A stretch of 64,000 nt of DNA from Desulfopila aestuarii DSM 18488 (GTDB lineage Bacteria > Desulfobacterota > Desulfobulbia > Desulfobulbales > Desulfocapsaceae). The notes beneath the pieces are model-generated. The model ran no database searches, had not been told where the DNA came from, and was given only the letters and a program-made list of their open reading frames with translations. A program made the position numbers and the translations under genes. Of this stretch, positions 1-7,898 are shown in pieces (positions within the stretch are counted from its first letter, which is position 1; the number at the start of each line of letters is the position of its first letter). The stretch is taken from NCBI RefSeq assembly GCF_900143695.1, contig NZ_FRFE01000005.1, forward strand, positions 124,001 through 188,000, given 5' to 3'.

Positions 1-355
1 CGTCCCGACCTCCAAGGCGGGCGCGGTAGCGCATTTCCAAGGTGATATTCTCGAGGAGAATATCATGGCCTATATCGAAGGAGGCGAACAACACGGCCGC
101 TCCGACGGCCACGCGGTCTGATTCATCGAATCAGGCTTCGGGAAAGCCTACATCATCGACTTCAACTACACCACTGAGCCATACACCGGAACATATCCGC
201 TGCCTGTCATCGGTCCGATGGGCCTCTTGAAAGACACGGAGATGAACCACATCACCAAGCTCATGTTCAAATGGGTTTACTTCAACATGCTCATCAAGGG
301 CACCTGGCTTGGACCGCCAGCCCTTGAAATGGCAGGAAAATGCGTTGAGAAGTAA
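1..355 (+). CDS. Sulfide:quinone oxidoreductase (type III-like), C-terminal part, candidate selenoprotein
   Basis: Partial gene entering from the left edge; the frame starts at base 2 and ends at TAA 353-355 (117 residues). The C-terminal half has features I associate with flavin-dependent type III sulfide:quinone oxidoreductases: AVAHFQ, DGHA, FIESGFGKAYIIDFNY, GPMGLLK and NHITKLMFKWVYFN. The family oxidises sulfide and passes electrons to membrane quinone. An in-frame TGA at 119-121 (residue 40 of the fragment) falls between DGHAV and FIESG, where relatives read DGHANCFIE, so it replaces a conserved Cys. The reading frame and family similarity continue for 77 codons beyond it. A 6-bp hairpin follows at the spacing of a bacterial SECIS element. 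I read this as selenocysteine; a point nonsense mutation or a sequencing error is the alternative. Confidence 0.8.
119..149 (+). promoter_or_regulatory. UGA plus candidate bacterial SECIS hairpin
   Basis: TGA 119-121 is followed by a perfect 6-bp stem, AGGCTT (133-138) with AAGCCT (144-149), closing the loop CGGGA (139-143). The spacing from UGA to the loop is 17 nt, and the loop has G at its second position. Both fit the published bacterial SECIS rules (loop 16-37 nt after UGA, a G in the first two loop bases). The hairpin lies inside coding sequence, as bacterial SECIS elements do. The stem is short and chance occurrence cannot be excluded from one sequence. Confidence 0.65.
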
Positions 356-400
356 CCGGCTGTAGCTGAAGCGGCGTTCAAAAGACGCTGCATATGAGAA

Positions 401-436
401 AAGGGGCGGAATCATAAGATTCCACCCCTTTTTTTA
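401..436 (+). terminator. Rho-independent terminator after the SQR gene
   Basis: Thirteen-base arms (401-413 and 418-430) pair with one mismatch around the loop ATAA. The 3' arm runs into a T-rich tract to 436. It lies 46 nt after the oxidoreductase stop codon and before the converging response-regulator gene. Confidence 0.85.
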
Positions 437-496
437 TTTTAGCATGTTACCCCTTAAACAATTCCGGGTAATGCATGCATATATTTACGGTCTTTT

Positions 497-1069
497 CTAC
501 TTCCGACAGTGGGGACAGATTGTATAGAGAAAGCGGGGATCCTCTTTTTGTTCGACATAGTCTTTCAGGGTCCGCCAGGAATCATCATAATGCTGAACCT
601 TGAGGCAGCTGGTGCAGACCGGCAGGCTCGACTGCAGCATCTCTACATGATTCAGCACCGCCCGCAGCTCATTATTGGAAATGGCCAGTTCCTCCTGGAT
701 CGTGACCAGCCGTTCCGCCACCCGAACTCTCGCCCGCAATTCATTTTCGTCAAACGGCTTGGTGATATAATCGTCTGCACCGGCATCAAAACCCTGCAGG
801 ATGTCGTTCTGGGCGTCACGCCCAGTGAGCATGATGACATAGACAGGGGTATCCCGATCCAGTACCTTCACCTTATGACAGAGCTCGACCCCATCAATTC
901 CCGGCATCTCCCAGTCGAGAATGGCAATTTGGGGTCCGTCAGGCTTCTGTAACACTTTCCAGGCGGCTGCACCATCCTCTACGCTGTCCACTCGATACCC
1001 CCACTGTTCGAGAATGACCTGCACAGTCAGTCGGGTGGTGTATTCATCTTCCGCAACTAATAGCTTCAC
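497..1069 (-). CDS. Single-receiver response regulator with Cys-rich tail
   Basis: This 190-residue protein starts at GTG 1069-1067, behind GGAGG. Residues 1-120 form a complete CheY-like receiver: acidic pocket AEDE, phospho-acceptor D52 in ILDWEMPG, T82 in MLTGRD and K104 in ITKPF. A probable coiled coil (about 118-150) leads to a C-terminal module with VCTSC near 152 and CPHC near 187, separated by a W/Y-rich stretch. This CxxC...CxxC tail is recurrent in proteobacterial signalling proteins and may bind metal, but its role is unclear to me. There is no DNA-binding or enzymatic output domain and no kinase gene next to it, so it is an orphan regulator whose partner lies elsewhere. Confidence 0.85.
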   Translation of the reverse strand: MKLLVAEDEYTTRLTVQVILEQWGYRVDSVEDGAAAWKVLQKPDGPQIAILDWEMPGIDGVELCHKVKVLDRDTPVYVIMLTGRDAQNDILQGFDAGADDYITKPFDENELRARVRVAERLVTIQEELAISNNELRAVLNHVEMLQSSLPVCTSCLKVQHYDDSWRTLKDYVEQKEDPRFLYTICPHCRK

Positions 1070-1353
1070 GTCCTCATATCCTCCAGAAGAGTTGTAATGT
1101 GCAACAACGGCAGGCGGGACACAACGTCCCCTGATTATCTGTCATTATCCTGAAGAGTATCGTGTTTGTCCACCCCGAGATGAAAAAAACTTTTTTTTCA
1201 TCATATTACCTGACCTCATGAAGGGAAAGGACAACACGAAAAAGGTTTTACCCCTCATTCCAAAAGGGTATAGTAGCAATTTTTATCAGACTCATCCGCC
1301 GGCAAGCCCTTTCATGCCGGTCGAACGCTCTTTTCTATTTTTGGTATCTATCC

Positions 1354-2454
1354 ATGCAATGGCTCAAAATGTATGTCGTCGGTTTTCTTATAGGGTTGGC
1401 TAACCTTATCCCCGGTGTTTCCGGAGGCACCTTCGCCCTCATCCTTGGGGTCTATGAGCGGCTGATTGGTTTTCTCAACAGGATTGACCTTAACAGCATT
1501 ATGGTGCTTCTGGCTCTTGTTTTGAGATGGATCAAAACTGGCCTGAAAAAGGCTGAAGGTAAAAGGCTTCTTACGTATCTGATTGAGCAGGATTACCACT
1601 TTATCACCGTCATCGGCGTCGGGGCCCTCAGTTGCATCTTGGCCTTATCTTCTCTTATGAAATACCTGCTGCTCCACCAGTTCACCCCGACCTACGGTTA
1701 TTTCTTCGGGCTCATCATCCTCTCGGTGATTATCCCCTGGCGAATGATCAAACGCTTCAAGCCGTGGCTGTTGTTGCCCCTGGTGATGGGAATCCTGATA
1801 ACTGTCTGGGTCACCGCCGGAGTTAACCCCTACGAAAAGGTCTTGAGCAAATCAGAACTCCTGAAGGAACAGTATCAGAGCCAGCAACTGACCGTCACAG
1901 GATCGGATAAAGCCCCTGCCCCTGTCGACAAATTTTCGTACATCGGAAAATACACAACAGGGGAGTATCTCTATATCGTCTTCTGTGGCGTAGTTGCGAT
2001 CTCAGCCATGGTCCTTCCCGGCATCAGCGGTTCATTGGTGATGATCCTTATGAACCAGTACTTCACTGTCATTTCAGCCATCGCGAACCTGAGGAATCTG
2101 CTGCTGGATGATCTGTTTTTTCTGGCGGCAATGGGTTGCGGCATAGTTATCGGTTTACTCTGCTTTGCCCGATTCATCGACTTTGCTTTACGACGTTTTC
2201 ACGACCCCATGGTCAGTTTCCTGGTTGGACTCATTATCGGCTCTCTCTACGCGCTCTGGCCGTTCAAGCAGGCGGTAATTATCCCCAGTTACTATGTGAA
2301 AGCTGGTTCGGGTATTGAACGAGTCGACAACTTCCTGGTCTATAGCAATATCAACATCCTGCCACCAGACTCCCAGAGCGCAATTATCGCCCTGCTGGCC
2401 GTTGTCGCCGGCATGATCACGATGTACTTTTTTGTGAAAAAGGAACAGGCGTAA
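1354..2454 (+). CDS. DUF368 / PopT-family undecaprenyl-phosphate translocase
   Basis: A 366-residue polytopic membrane protein. It has the two signature half-repeats of DUF368: LANLIPGVSGGTFALILGVYE at the N-terminus and AMVLPGISGSLVMILMNQY near residue 215, each opening a membrane hairpin. DUF368 members (PopT) have been shown in other bacteria to recycle the lipid carrier undecaprenyl phosphate to the cytoplasmic face for wall and glycan synthesis; transfer of that role here is by family. A hydrophilic loop of about 45 residues (near 160-205) separates the halves. The ATG at 1354 lacks a clear Shine-Dalgarno sequence. The gene stands alone and converges on menA. Confidence 0.85.
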   Translation: MQWLKMYVVGFLIGLANLIPGVSGGTFALILGVYERLIGFLNRIDLNSIMVLLALVLRWIKTGLKKAEGKRLLTYLIEQDYHFITVIGVGALSCILALSSLMKYLLLHQFTPTYGYFFGLIILSVIIPWRMIKRFKPWLLLPLVMGILITVWVTAGVNPYEKVLSKSELLKEQYQSQQLTVTGSDKAPAPVDKFSYIGKYTTGEYLYIVFCGVVAISAMVLPGISGSLVMILMNQYFTVISAIANLRNLLLDDLFFLAAMGCGIVIGLLCFARFIDFALRRFHDPMVSFLVGLIIGSLYALWPFKQAVIIPSYYVKAGSGIERVDNFLVYSNINILPPDSQSAIIALLAVVAGMITMYFFVKKEQA

Positions 2455-2482
2455 AAGAAGATGGGCTCTGAAGACCAGTAAA

Positions 2483-3367
2483 CTACACCGCAAGACCCAC
2501 GGCAAAGAGCAGACTGAACAAGAGTGAGAACTTCGCCGTTCGCGCCAGGGTCTCGTTCAGTTCGCTCCCCTTTGCCGCTTTGATCTCACGCCACATTGAT
2601 CGGGCTATCGGCAGGGTAGCAAACGGGAGAAGAATCGCTGGATCAGAGGAAAGCCCAGACAGCAGGAGCACGACCAGATAGGAAAGCGCTATCAGGTTTC
2701 GATACAAACGGATGGTGTTGATCTCACCCAGACGGACAGCAAGGGTTCGTTTGCCCGCCACGGAATCTGTGTTGCGGTCGCGCAGGTTATTAACCACCAT
2801 AATGGCGGAAATGAGAAAGCCAGGCGGCAACGATGCTGCCACTACCAGCCAGGAGAGTGAAACGGCCTGTACCCAGTAAGTCCCGCAAACAGCTACCAGA
2901 CCAAAGAAGATAAAGACAAACAGCTCACCCAGCCCATGGGAAGCCAAGGGATAAGGCCCACCACTATAGGCAAGTGCCGCCAGTACCGAAGCAACCCCCA
3001 CCGTGAAAATCGGCAGCCCTCCCACCTTCGTCATATAGATGAAAATCAGTGCCGCCAGAGTGAGGCACAATATCATGGCCCCCTTCACCCTGCCTGGTGG
3101 TATCAGACCGCTCTGAGTGACCCTGACCGGGCCAAGGCGCGCCTCGGAGTCGATATCATTCTTGGCATCAAAATAATCGTTTGCCAGATTAACCGCAATC
3201 TGCAGCAGGAGCGCGCCCATGAAAGCAGCGACTACCGGAAGCAGAGAAAAGACAGTATCGTGAATGGCCATAGCAGCTCCCACCGCAACCGGAGCCGCGG
3301 CGGCGGGCAGCGTTCTCGGCCGGATGGCCAACCACCAGAGAGAAAGTTGACTGTCGTGTTGCTTCAT
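2483..3367 (-). CDS. menA: 1,4-dihydroxy-2-naphthoate polyprenyltransferase
   Basis: A 294-residue UbiA-superfamily membrane enzyme that attaches the isoprenoid tail to 1,4-dihydroxy-2-naphthoate, giving demethylmenaquinone. The family start WWLAIRPRTLPAAAAPVAVG is present. The first Asp-rich metal/diphosphate motif reads NDYFDAKNDID, and NNLRDRNTD near residue 195 is the second. About eight or nine hydrophobic segments are visible, and the length matches MenA. No other men gene adjoins it. Menaquinone would be the quinone expected for respiration, including the sulfide oxidoreductase at the window start. It converges on the DUF368 gene with 28 bp between stops. Confidence 0.93.
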   Translation of the reverse strand: MKQHDSQLSLWWLAIRPRTLPAAAAPVAVGAAMAIHDTVFSLLPVVAAFMGALLLQIAVNLANDYFDAKNDIDSEARLGPVRVTQSGLIPPGRVKGAMILCLTLAALIFIYMTKVGGLPIFTVGVASVLAALAYSGGPYPLASHGLGELFVFIFFGLVAVCGTYWVQAVSLSWLVVAASLPPGFLISAIMVVNNLRDRNTDSVAGKRTLAVRLGEINTIRLYRNLIALSYLVVLLLSGLSSDPAILLPFATLPIARSMWREIKAAKGSELNETLARTAKFSLLFSLLFAVGLAV

Positions 3368-3413
3368 AGAGTTTCCTTATATTCCCTGCCGAACCCACAA
3401 ATCCCTCAGGCCA

Positions 3414-4166
3414 TTATCCGACATAGAGATGCCTGTTTACTCGAAGCTCAATGGAATAAATGAGAAAATAGAGTGATACGCCAAGGAGTCCCATGCCCAT
3501 GATACCGGTATACATTTCCGGATACATCAGTACTTGGTAGGTCTCAACGACAATATAATAGCCAAGCCCATACTGGGTCAGCGACTGCTCGGCAATAAAG
3601 AGCACCGCAATGGCGGTGCCCACCGAAACCCGAAGAGCAGTCAGCACCGCCGGCAGGGTTGCCGGCAGATAGACATAGCGAAACAGAGCCCTTCGCCCGG
3701 CACCGAGGGAGCGAACCGAAAGAATCAGTTCTTTTTTCAAACCCGCCGCCTCATCTCGGACCACCACCAGTATCTGGAAAAAAATGATGATGGCAATAAG
3801 TGTGATTTTCGAAAGATCTGTGATACCCATCAGCACATAAATCACTGGCAAAAAGATGATTTTTGGAATCGGGTAGACAATGGCGATAAGTGGCCCCACC
3901 ACCCGATCAAGACGCGGCATCTGGCCAAGCGCCAACCCAACCGGGGCAGCCAGCATTGTGGCTATGAGGATTGCCGCCATAACCCGTCCGGTACTGGCCA
4001 GAAAATGCAGCCCCAGCTCCCCGAAAAACGATTGGCAGAAGAGTGGTACCACCACCAGCGGCGATGGCAGAATCGGTCTGGCCAGCAGCATGGCCGCTAA
4101 CTGCCAGAGCAGAAAAAACATGGCTATGCCGATACAGGTCGAGCCAATTGTCACACGTTTTTTCAT
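3414..4166 (-). CDS. ABC importer permease, NitT/TauT (SsuC-like) type
   Basis: A 250-residue inner-membrane permease with about six hydrophobic segments. The EAA-type coupling loop is visible in the stretch LSVRSLGAGRRALFRYVYLPATLP, a hallmark of SsuC/TauC-like permeases. It is the last gene of a three-gene set (binding protein, ATPase, permease) with 10 bp to the ATPase upstream; AAGGGTAG precedes the ATG. The substrate cannot be read from sequence: this group includes importers of sulfonates, nitrate, cyanate, pyrimidine precursors and others. Confidence 0.9.
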   Translation of the reverse strand: MKKRVTIGSTCIGIAMFFLLWQLAAMLLARPILPSPLVVVPLFCQSFFGELGLHFLASTGRVMAAILIATMLAAPVGLALGQMPRLDRVVGPLIAIVYPIPKIIFLPVIYVLMGITDLSKITLIAIIIFFQILVVVRDEAAGLKKELILSVRSLGAGRRALFRYVYLPATLPAVLTALRVSVGTAIAVLFIAEQSLTQYGLGYYIVVETYQVLMYPEMYTGIMGMGLLGVSLYFLIYSIELRVNRHLYVG

Positions 4167-4176
4167 GATCTACCCT

Positions 4177-4986
4177 TCAATTGCTTTCCGGCGGCAAGGC
4201 CACGGTATGGGCAGCGATTGTCATTTTAAGTTCGCTGCAGCGGAGTAGGAATTCTGGATCGTTTCGTTTTTCGATCGCCCCCCGCAGATGGTTGTCGATC
4301 ACCACCGGCAGACTATTCACCCCGTTGCCAAGCACCAGGATCTTTTCTCCCAGAACCACCGCCTCCTCGATATCGTGCGTTACGGTGATGGAAGTAAGGC
4401 CTGATTCGGCGTGAAAGGTGTTCATCACCTTCTGCAACTCTTCGCGAATCGGTGCGTCAAGGGCGGAAAACGGCTCATCCATCAGGAGCAGATCGGGATC
4501 GAGCACCAGGGTTCTCGCAATTGCCGCACGCTGCCGCTGGCCCCTCGACAGCTCGGCCGGAAATTTATCCTGCAAATCCCCGATTCCCAACCAGTCCAGC
4601 CAATACTCCACTCGTTCGTTCAAACGGTCAGGATCAGCCTCCATGTCTTGAGGACTGTGGACCCCGTCCGGCCCGTAATACTTCCTGATGGTGAGCCCTA
4701 ACTCGGCGTTCTGCCGCACCGTGGCCCATGGCAATAACCCATGATCCTGCAACACCAGCCCGGTTCGCGGTCGAGCCCTGGTAATGACTTCACCACCGAT
4801 GCGGATGGTTCCACGCTCCGGCCGCAGCATTCCCGCTACGAGCGAGAGTAATGTGGTCTTGCCGCAACCGGAAGGACCAATGATAGTCCAGGCCTCACCT
4901 TTGCCGATAAGCAGACTGAAGTCATTGAATAAAGACGACCCGTCACCATATTTGAATACCAACCGGTCGATCTCGATCATTGCCAT
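4177..4986 (-). CDS. ABC importer ATP-binding protein, NitT/TauT type
   Basis: A 269-residue ATPase. Walker A is GPSGCGKTT, the ABC signature is LSRGQRQRAA, Walker B is LLLMDEPFSALD, and the switch His follows in VTHDIEEAV. The frame is open for 32 more codons upstream, but that stretch overlaps the binding-protein gene and has no family similarity. I chose the ATG at 4986 (MAMIEIDRLVF), 17 bp after the preceding stop. The insertion around KYYGPDGVHSPQDMEADPD before the signature is longer than in SsuB. It powers the adjacent permease. Confidence 0.92.
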   Translation of the reverse strand: MAMIEIDRLVFKYGDGSSLFNDFSLLIGKGEAWTIIGPSGCGKTTLLSLVAGMLRPERGTIRIGGEVITRARPRTGLVLQDHGLLPWATVRQNAELGLTIRKYYGPDGVHSPQDMEADPDRLNERVEYWLDWLGIGDLQDKFPAELSRGQRQRAAIARTLVLDPDLLLMDEPFSALDAPIREELQKVMNTFHAESGLTSITVTHDIEEAVVLGEKILVLGNGVNSLPVVIDNHLRGAIEKRNDPEFLLRCSELKMTIAAHTVALPPESN

Positions 4987-5003
4987 AGATACACCCAGCA
5001 CAT

Positions 5004-5981
5004 CTATTTCGCCAGGAACTCGTCCGTAACCGAATCTTCGTAGGCCACCGGTGTTGCCAGCAGCTTCTTGCCCACCATCCACTCCTGCACATCATCCCAC
5101 TGCGCCTTGTTCGGTATCGACGCTCTTGGAAAGGCTGGGATCTTATAGCTCCCGCTTACATTTTTGGGAACCCTGATTTTTTTCAGCATGAGTTCCCGGA
5201 AACTCTCAGGATCTGCATTGATATCGGCTACCGCTCTATCCCAGGCCGCCATGAATTTTTTGACCGTTTCCTTTTTCTCGGTCAAGGCCACGATACCGAA
5301 ACTGACGACACTTGCACTGAGATTTGCCAGCTGAAGGTCATTCACCACCTCGACCGCCCCACCCTGCAAAGCGGCAAAACCCAATGGATCAGGCAGGGTC
5401 GCTGCCTGAATCTGCCCGGCAAGAAGCAGTTGCAGTCGCTCAGGCAGAACCGGAACCGACGCAAAGGCAATATCAGTCTCTGCTACACCGCCAGCCTGCA
5501 AAAGCCGTTCAGAAACATACTCGATGACAGTATTCATAGAGACGGCAATCGGCACGCCAGCCAGATCTGCCACCGTCTTTTTGGTGGTACCCGGGGCTGC
5601 CAATACCCGGAAAAGAGGGGCGTCTCCCAGGGGAATTCTGGCGAAAGAGACGATTTTCATCTGTACCTTGTCGCGGTTAAAGAGCATGGCGCCACCCACC
5701 TCGTTAATCATACCGTCAATACTTCCTGACTGCTGGAGCTGGTCACGCTCCACCGCGCTGCCCACAGGTAACGCTTCGACCTCAATCCCCGCATCTTTAA
5801 AGTATCCTTTTGCTTCAGCCACATAGACGGGAAACACGTCGGGAATAGGTAGTAATGCCATACGCAGGGTCGTTGATTCTGCAGCGTGAGCAGCACCATG
5901 ACCTGAAAGCGATAAGCCCATTGCGCAAAATGTCAGTATTATCGAACAGATACAGAGTTTTTTCAATCGTATACTCTTCAT
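5004..5981 (-). CDS. ABC importer periplasmic binding protein, NMT1/SsuA-like
   Basis: A 325-residue exported protein. Start chosen at the second ATG (5981), which has AAGGA six bases upstream; the ATG at 5987 is the alternative. A Sec signal peptide (KSIRLKKLCICS, then a hydrophobic core, cleavage near AAHAAES) is followed by an NMT1/THI5-like fold: LRMALLPIPDVFPVYVAEAKGYF, VSMNTVIEYV and LPDPLGFAAL. Such proteins capture small solutes for the permease and ATPase encoded downstream. The gene sits 100 bp behind mnmH in the same direction, so the two may be co-transcribed. I cannot name the ligand. Confidence 0.88.
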   Translation of the reverse strand: MKSIRLKKLCICSIILTFCAMGLSLSGHGAAHAAESTTLRMALLPIPDVFPVYVAEAKGYFKDAGIEVEALPVGSAVERDQLQQSGSIDGMINEVGGAMLFNRDKVQMKIVSFARIPLGDAPLFRVLAAPGTTKKTVADLAGVPIAVSMNTVIEYVSERLLQAGGVAETDIAFASVPVLPERLQLLLAGQIQAATLPDPLGFAALQGGAVEVVNDLQLANLSASVVSFGIVALTEKKETVKKFMAAWDRAVADINADPESFRELMLKKIRVPKNVSGSYKIPAFPRASIPNKAQWDDVQEWMVGKKLLATPVAYEDSVTDEFLAK

Positions 5982-6081
5982 ATTCATCCTTACAGATAAT
6001 GTTCATTGCGGCCCAAAATGGCGCCGGCGTTACAGGTTATGGCTGGAGCGTGCCGTCATCCTCTAGGCAACAATTGCGATG

Positions 6082-7134
6082 CTAGGCCAGCAGCCGCTGC
6101 CGAAAGGCTGTCAGTTCCGCCGCCGCCCAGGGGATATTCTCGGAAGAGAGTGAAAACTGATAGGAATATTGAAGCAGATTATTCTGATACCGCTTGTCGT
6201 AATATTCCGTCAGCAGGGTTTCAACCAGCTCTGCCAAGTTTCCCTGATGCAGCAGGCTGCAAAGCTTATCGGTGATTGCGCCACCCAATTTTCTTCTAAG
6301 AGATTTCAATATCCGTTCAACCTCCGCCACCGTCTGGTCGTTATCCACCGGGTAGTCTTCGAGGATTCGGGCTACCCGGGTTTCCATGGTCGCGGTGATC
6401 AGCACAAGACGACCCGTTTTCATGGCGCCAGCCAACCCGGAAGGCAGATAGATATTTCCCATCTGTCGGCTCTCCCCCTCGACAAAGTACGGTTCCTGAC
6501 CCAGTTCACAGATCACCTTGTGCAAGTAGGCGTCAAACCATCTCTGGCTGCGAGGATGCCTGTTCATTCCGCCGAAAAGCGAACTCTGATGCTGGGCGAG
6601 ATCTTCAAGGTCAATGGCGTGATCGAGATGCTGTAAAATCCTGGTCTTGCCGGTTCCGGTCAGACCATGCAGGACAATACATGACGGGGAAAAACGGGCT
6701 AATATTTCGAGCAGATGCTGTCGGTACTGTTTATATCCGCCCTCCAACTGCCAGGCGGAAAATCCATTCTGGGCGAGCAGGTTCACCACCGAACGGGAAC
6801 GCATGCCGCCGCGGGCACAGAAGAGGGCAATTTTCTGGTTCCGGTACGAGACAAAGTCAGCAAGCAGATCGGCCAACCGTTCCTCGACCAGACCAAATCC
6901 GGTGTCAACGGCTTCATCCCTCCCCCCCTGACGATAGATTGTCCCTACCAGGGAACGTTCCTCATTGTCAAAAATGGGGATATTCACCGCACCAGGAAGC
7001 GAACCTTCCTCATATTCCTTCGGAGAACGTACATCGATGATGCAATAATCGCCGGTAATCGCATCCACAAAACTGAGAGTCGATAAGGGCTGGCTGAGAA
7101 TGGCTGAACGTGACAGCCGCTTATTGTCTTTCAA
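6082..7134 (-). CDS. mnmH: tRNA 2-selenouridine synthase
   Basis: A 350-residue two-domain protein. Residues 1-130 are a rhodanese domain with catalytic C106 in ALFCARGGMRSRS, the distinctive MnmH/YbbB active-site loop. Residues about 150-350 hold a P-loop GLTGTGKT (157-164). MnmH converts 2-thiouridine at the tRNA wobble position to 2-selenouridine through a geranylated intermediate, using selenophosphate. It therefore implies a SelD-type selenophosphate synthetase elsewhere in the genome and supports reading the TGA at 119 as selenocysteine. The start is TTG 7134 with GAGGG six bases upstream; no better ATG lies nearby. Confidence 0.95.
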   Translation of the reverse strand: MKDNKRLSRSAILSQPLSTLSFVDAITGDYCIIDVRSPKEYEEGSLPGAVNIPIFDNEERSLVGTIYRQGGRDEAVDTGFGLVEERLADLLADFVSYRNQKIALFCARGGMRSRSVVNLLAQNGFSAWQLEGGYKQYRQHLLEILARFSPSCIVLHGLTGTGKTRILQHLDHAIDLEDLAQHQSSLFGGMNRHPRSQRWFDAYLHKVICELGQEPYFVEGESRQMGNIYLPSGLAGAMKTGRLVLITATMETRVARILEDYPVDNDQTVAEVERILKSLRRKLGGAITDKLCSLLHQGNLAELVETLLTEYYDKRYQNNLLQYSYQFSLSSENIPWAAAELTAFRQRLLA

Positions 7135-7209
7135 TTTATCCCTCTATCCAACCTATTCTCTTCTGCCTGTCCTCAATAACGTCTATCCAAATGTACCACC
7201 GGCTTGCAA

Positions 7210-7638
7210 TCAACAGGAAGCAGCCCTGCTCCATGCCTCTTCCAGCCTGGCCTTTAGATAGGAAACGGAGGCATCGTCAGCCTCATAGATATCGAAACAG
7301 TAGCCATCACTGCCGGCAAGTCCACCAGGAATAACCTCTCCGCGCTCTTCCGGATCAGTAATCATGTCACCATAGAAACATACGGAAAGCCAACGAGCCT
7401 CGGGCTCATCGTCAATCACATCGATCATAGCAAAGAGTTCCCGGCTTGTCTGGTTGTCATGCCTGGGCCTTAGCGAATAACTTACTCCAGGCCGGGCCAC
7501 AAAACTGAGCGACGTCCCGCTCAAAGCACAGACGGTACGATAGAGCGCCTGAAAGCAGCCTTTCATGGCACTGTCACCCGCCTGCCACTGTTCGATAAAG
7601 CTTTCCACCTCTGCAACGATCCCGTTCTGTTCGGCCAT
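7210..7638 (-). CDS. Hypothetical protein, 142 residues
   Basis: I do not recognise a family. The ATG at 7638 follows a strong GGAGGG ribosome-binding site, so the gene looks real. The product is soluble and acidic, with no signal peptide or membrane segment. It has a helical N-terminus (FIEQWQAGDSAMKGCFQAL), a middle stretch of probable beta strands (LSFVARPGVSYSLRPRH, RELFAMIDVID, RWLSVCFYGDMITDPEERGEV) and a C-terminal helix. It lies 75 bp upstream of mnmH in the same direction and could share its transcript. Confidence 0.7.
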   Translation of the reverse strand: MAEQNGIVAEVESFIEQWQAGDSAMKGCFQALYRTVCALSGTSLSFVARPGVSYSLRPRHDNQTSRELFAMIDVIDDEPEARWLSVCFYGDMITDPEERGEVIPGGLAGSDGYCFDIYEADDASVSYLKARLEEAWSRAASC

Positions 7639-7898
7639 ACGCCCTCCCTGATTTGATTGATGCCTTCCCTGATACTCCGTGATTATGCTCGTGAGCGATT
7701 TTCCATTACCGCCCCGGTTGTTTACCGTCCCAAAATAGTATACTCTTGACCGTTGGCAAACCCTTTTTTCCAGGTTTTATATAAAGCCGCAAGCGCAGAT
7801 AGTTGAACCACTCCTGCTCGCGCCGTTACAGAATTTGTCCAACAGAGTTCGTACTCTTTGCCTGTTCATCTTTTCCACCTTCCAAGATCACAAAGCCT

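Noticed and set aside
42-230. Open frame of 62 codons at the left edge
   Set aside because: It lies in another frame over the SQR sequence, which has clear family similarity through the TGA; the short frame has none.
1180-1202. A-rich/T-rich inverted repeat upstream of the DUF368 gene
   Set aside because: Mostly A:T pairs around homopolymer runs; it would be a weak hairpin and can arise by chance in AT-rich intergenic DNA.
4987-5082. Longer start of the ABC ATPase
   Set aside because: It would overlap the end of the binding-protein gene and lacks homology; ATG 4986 begins the conserved fold.
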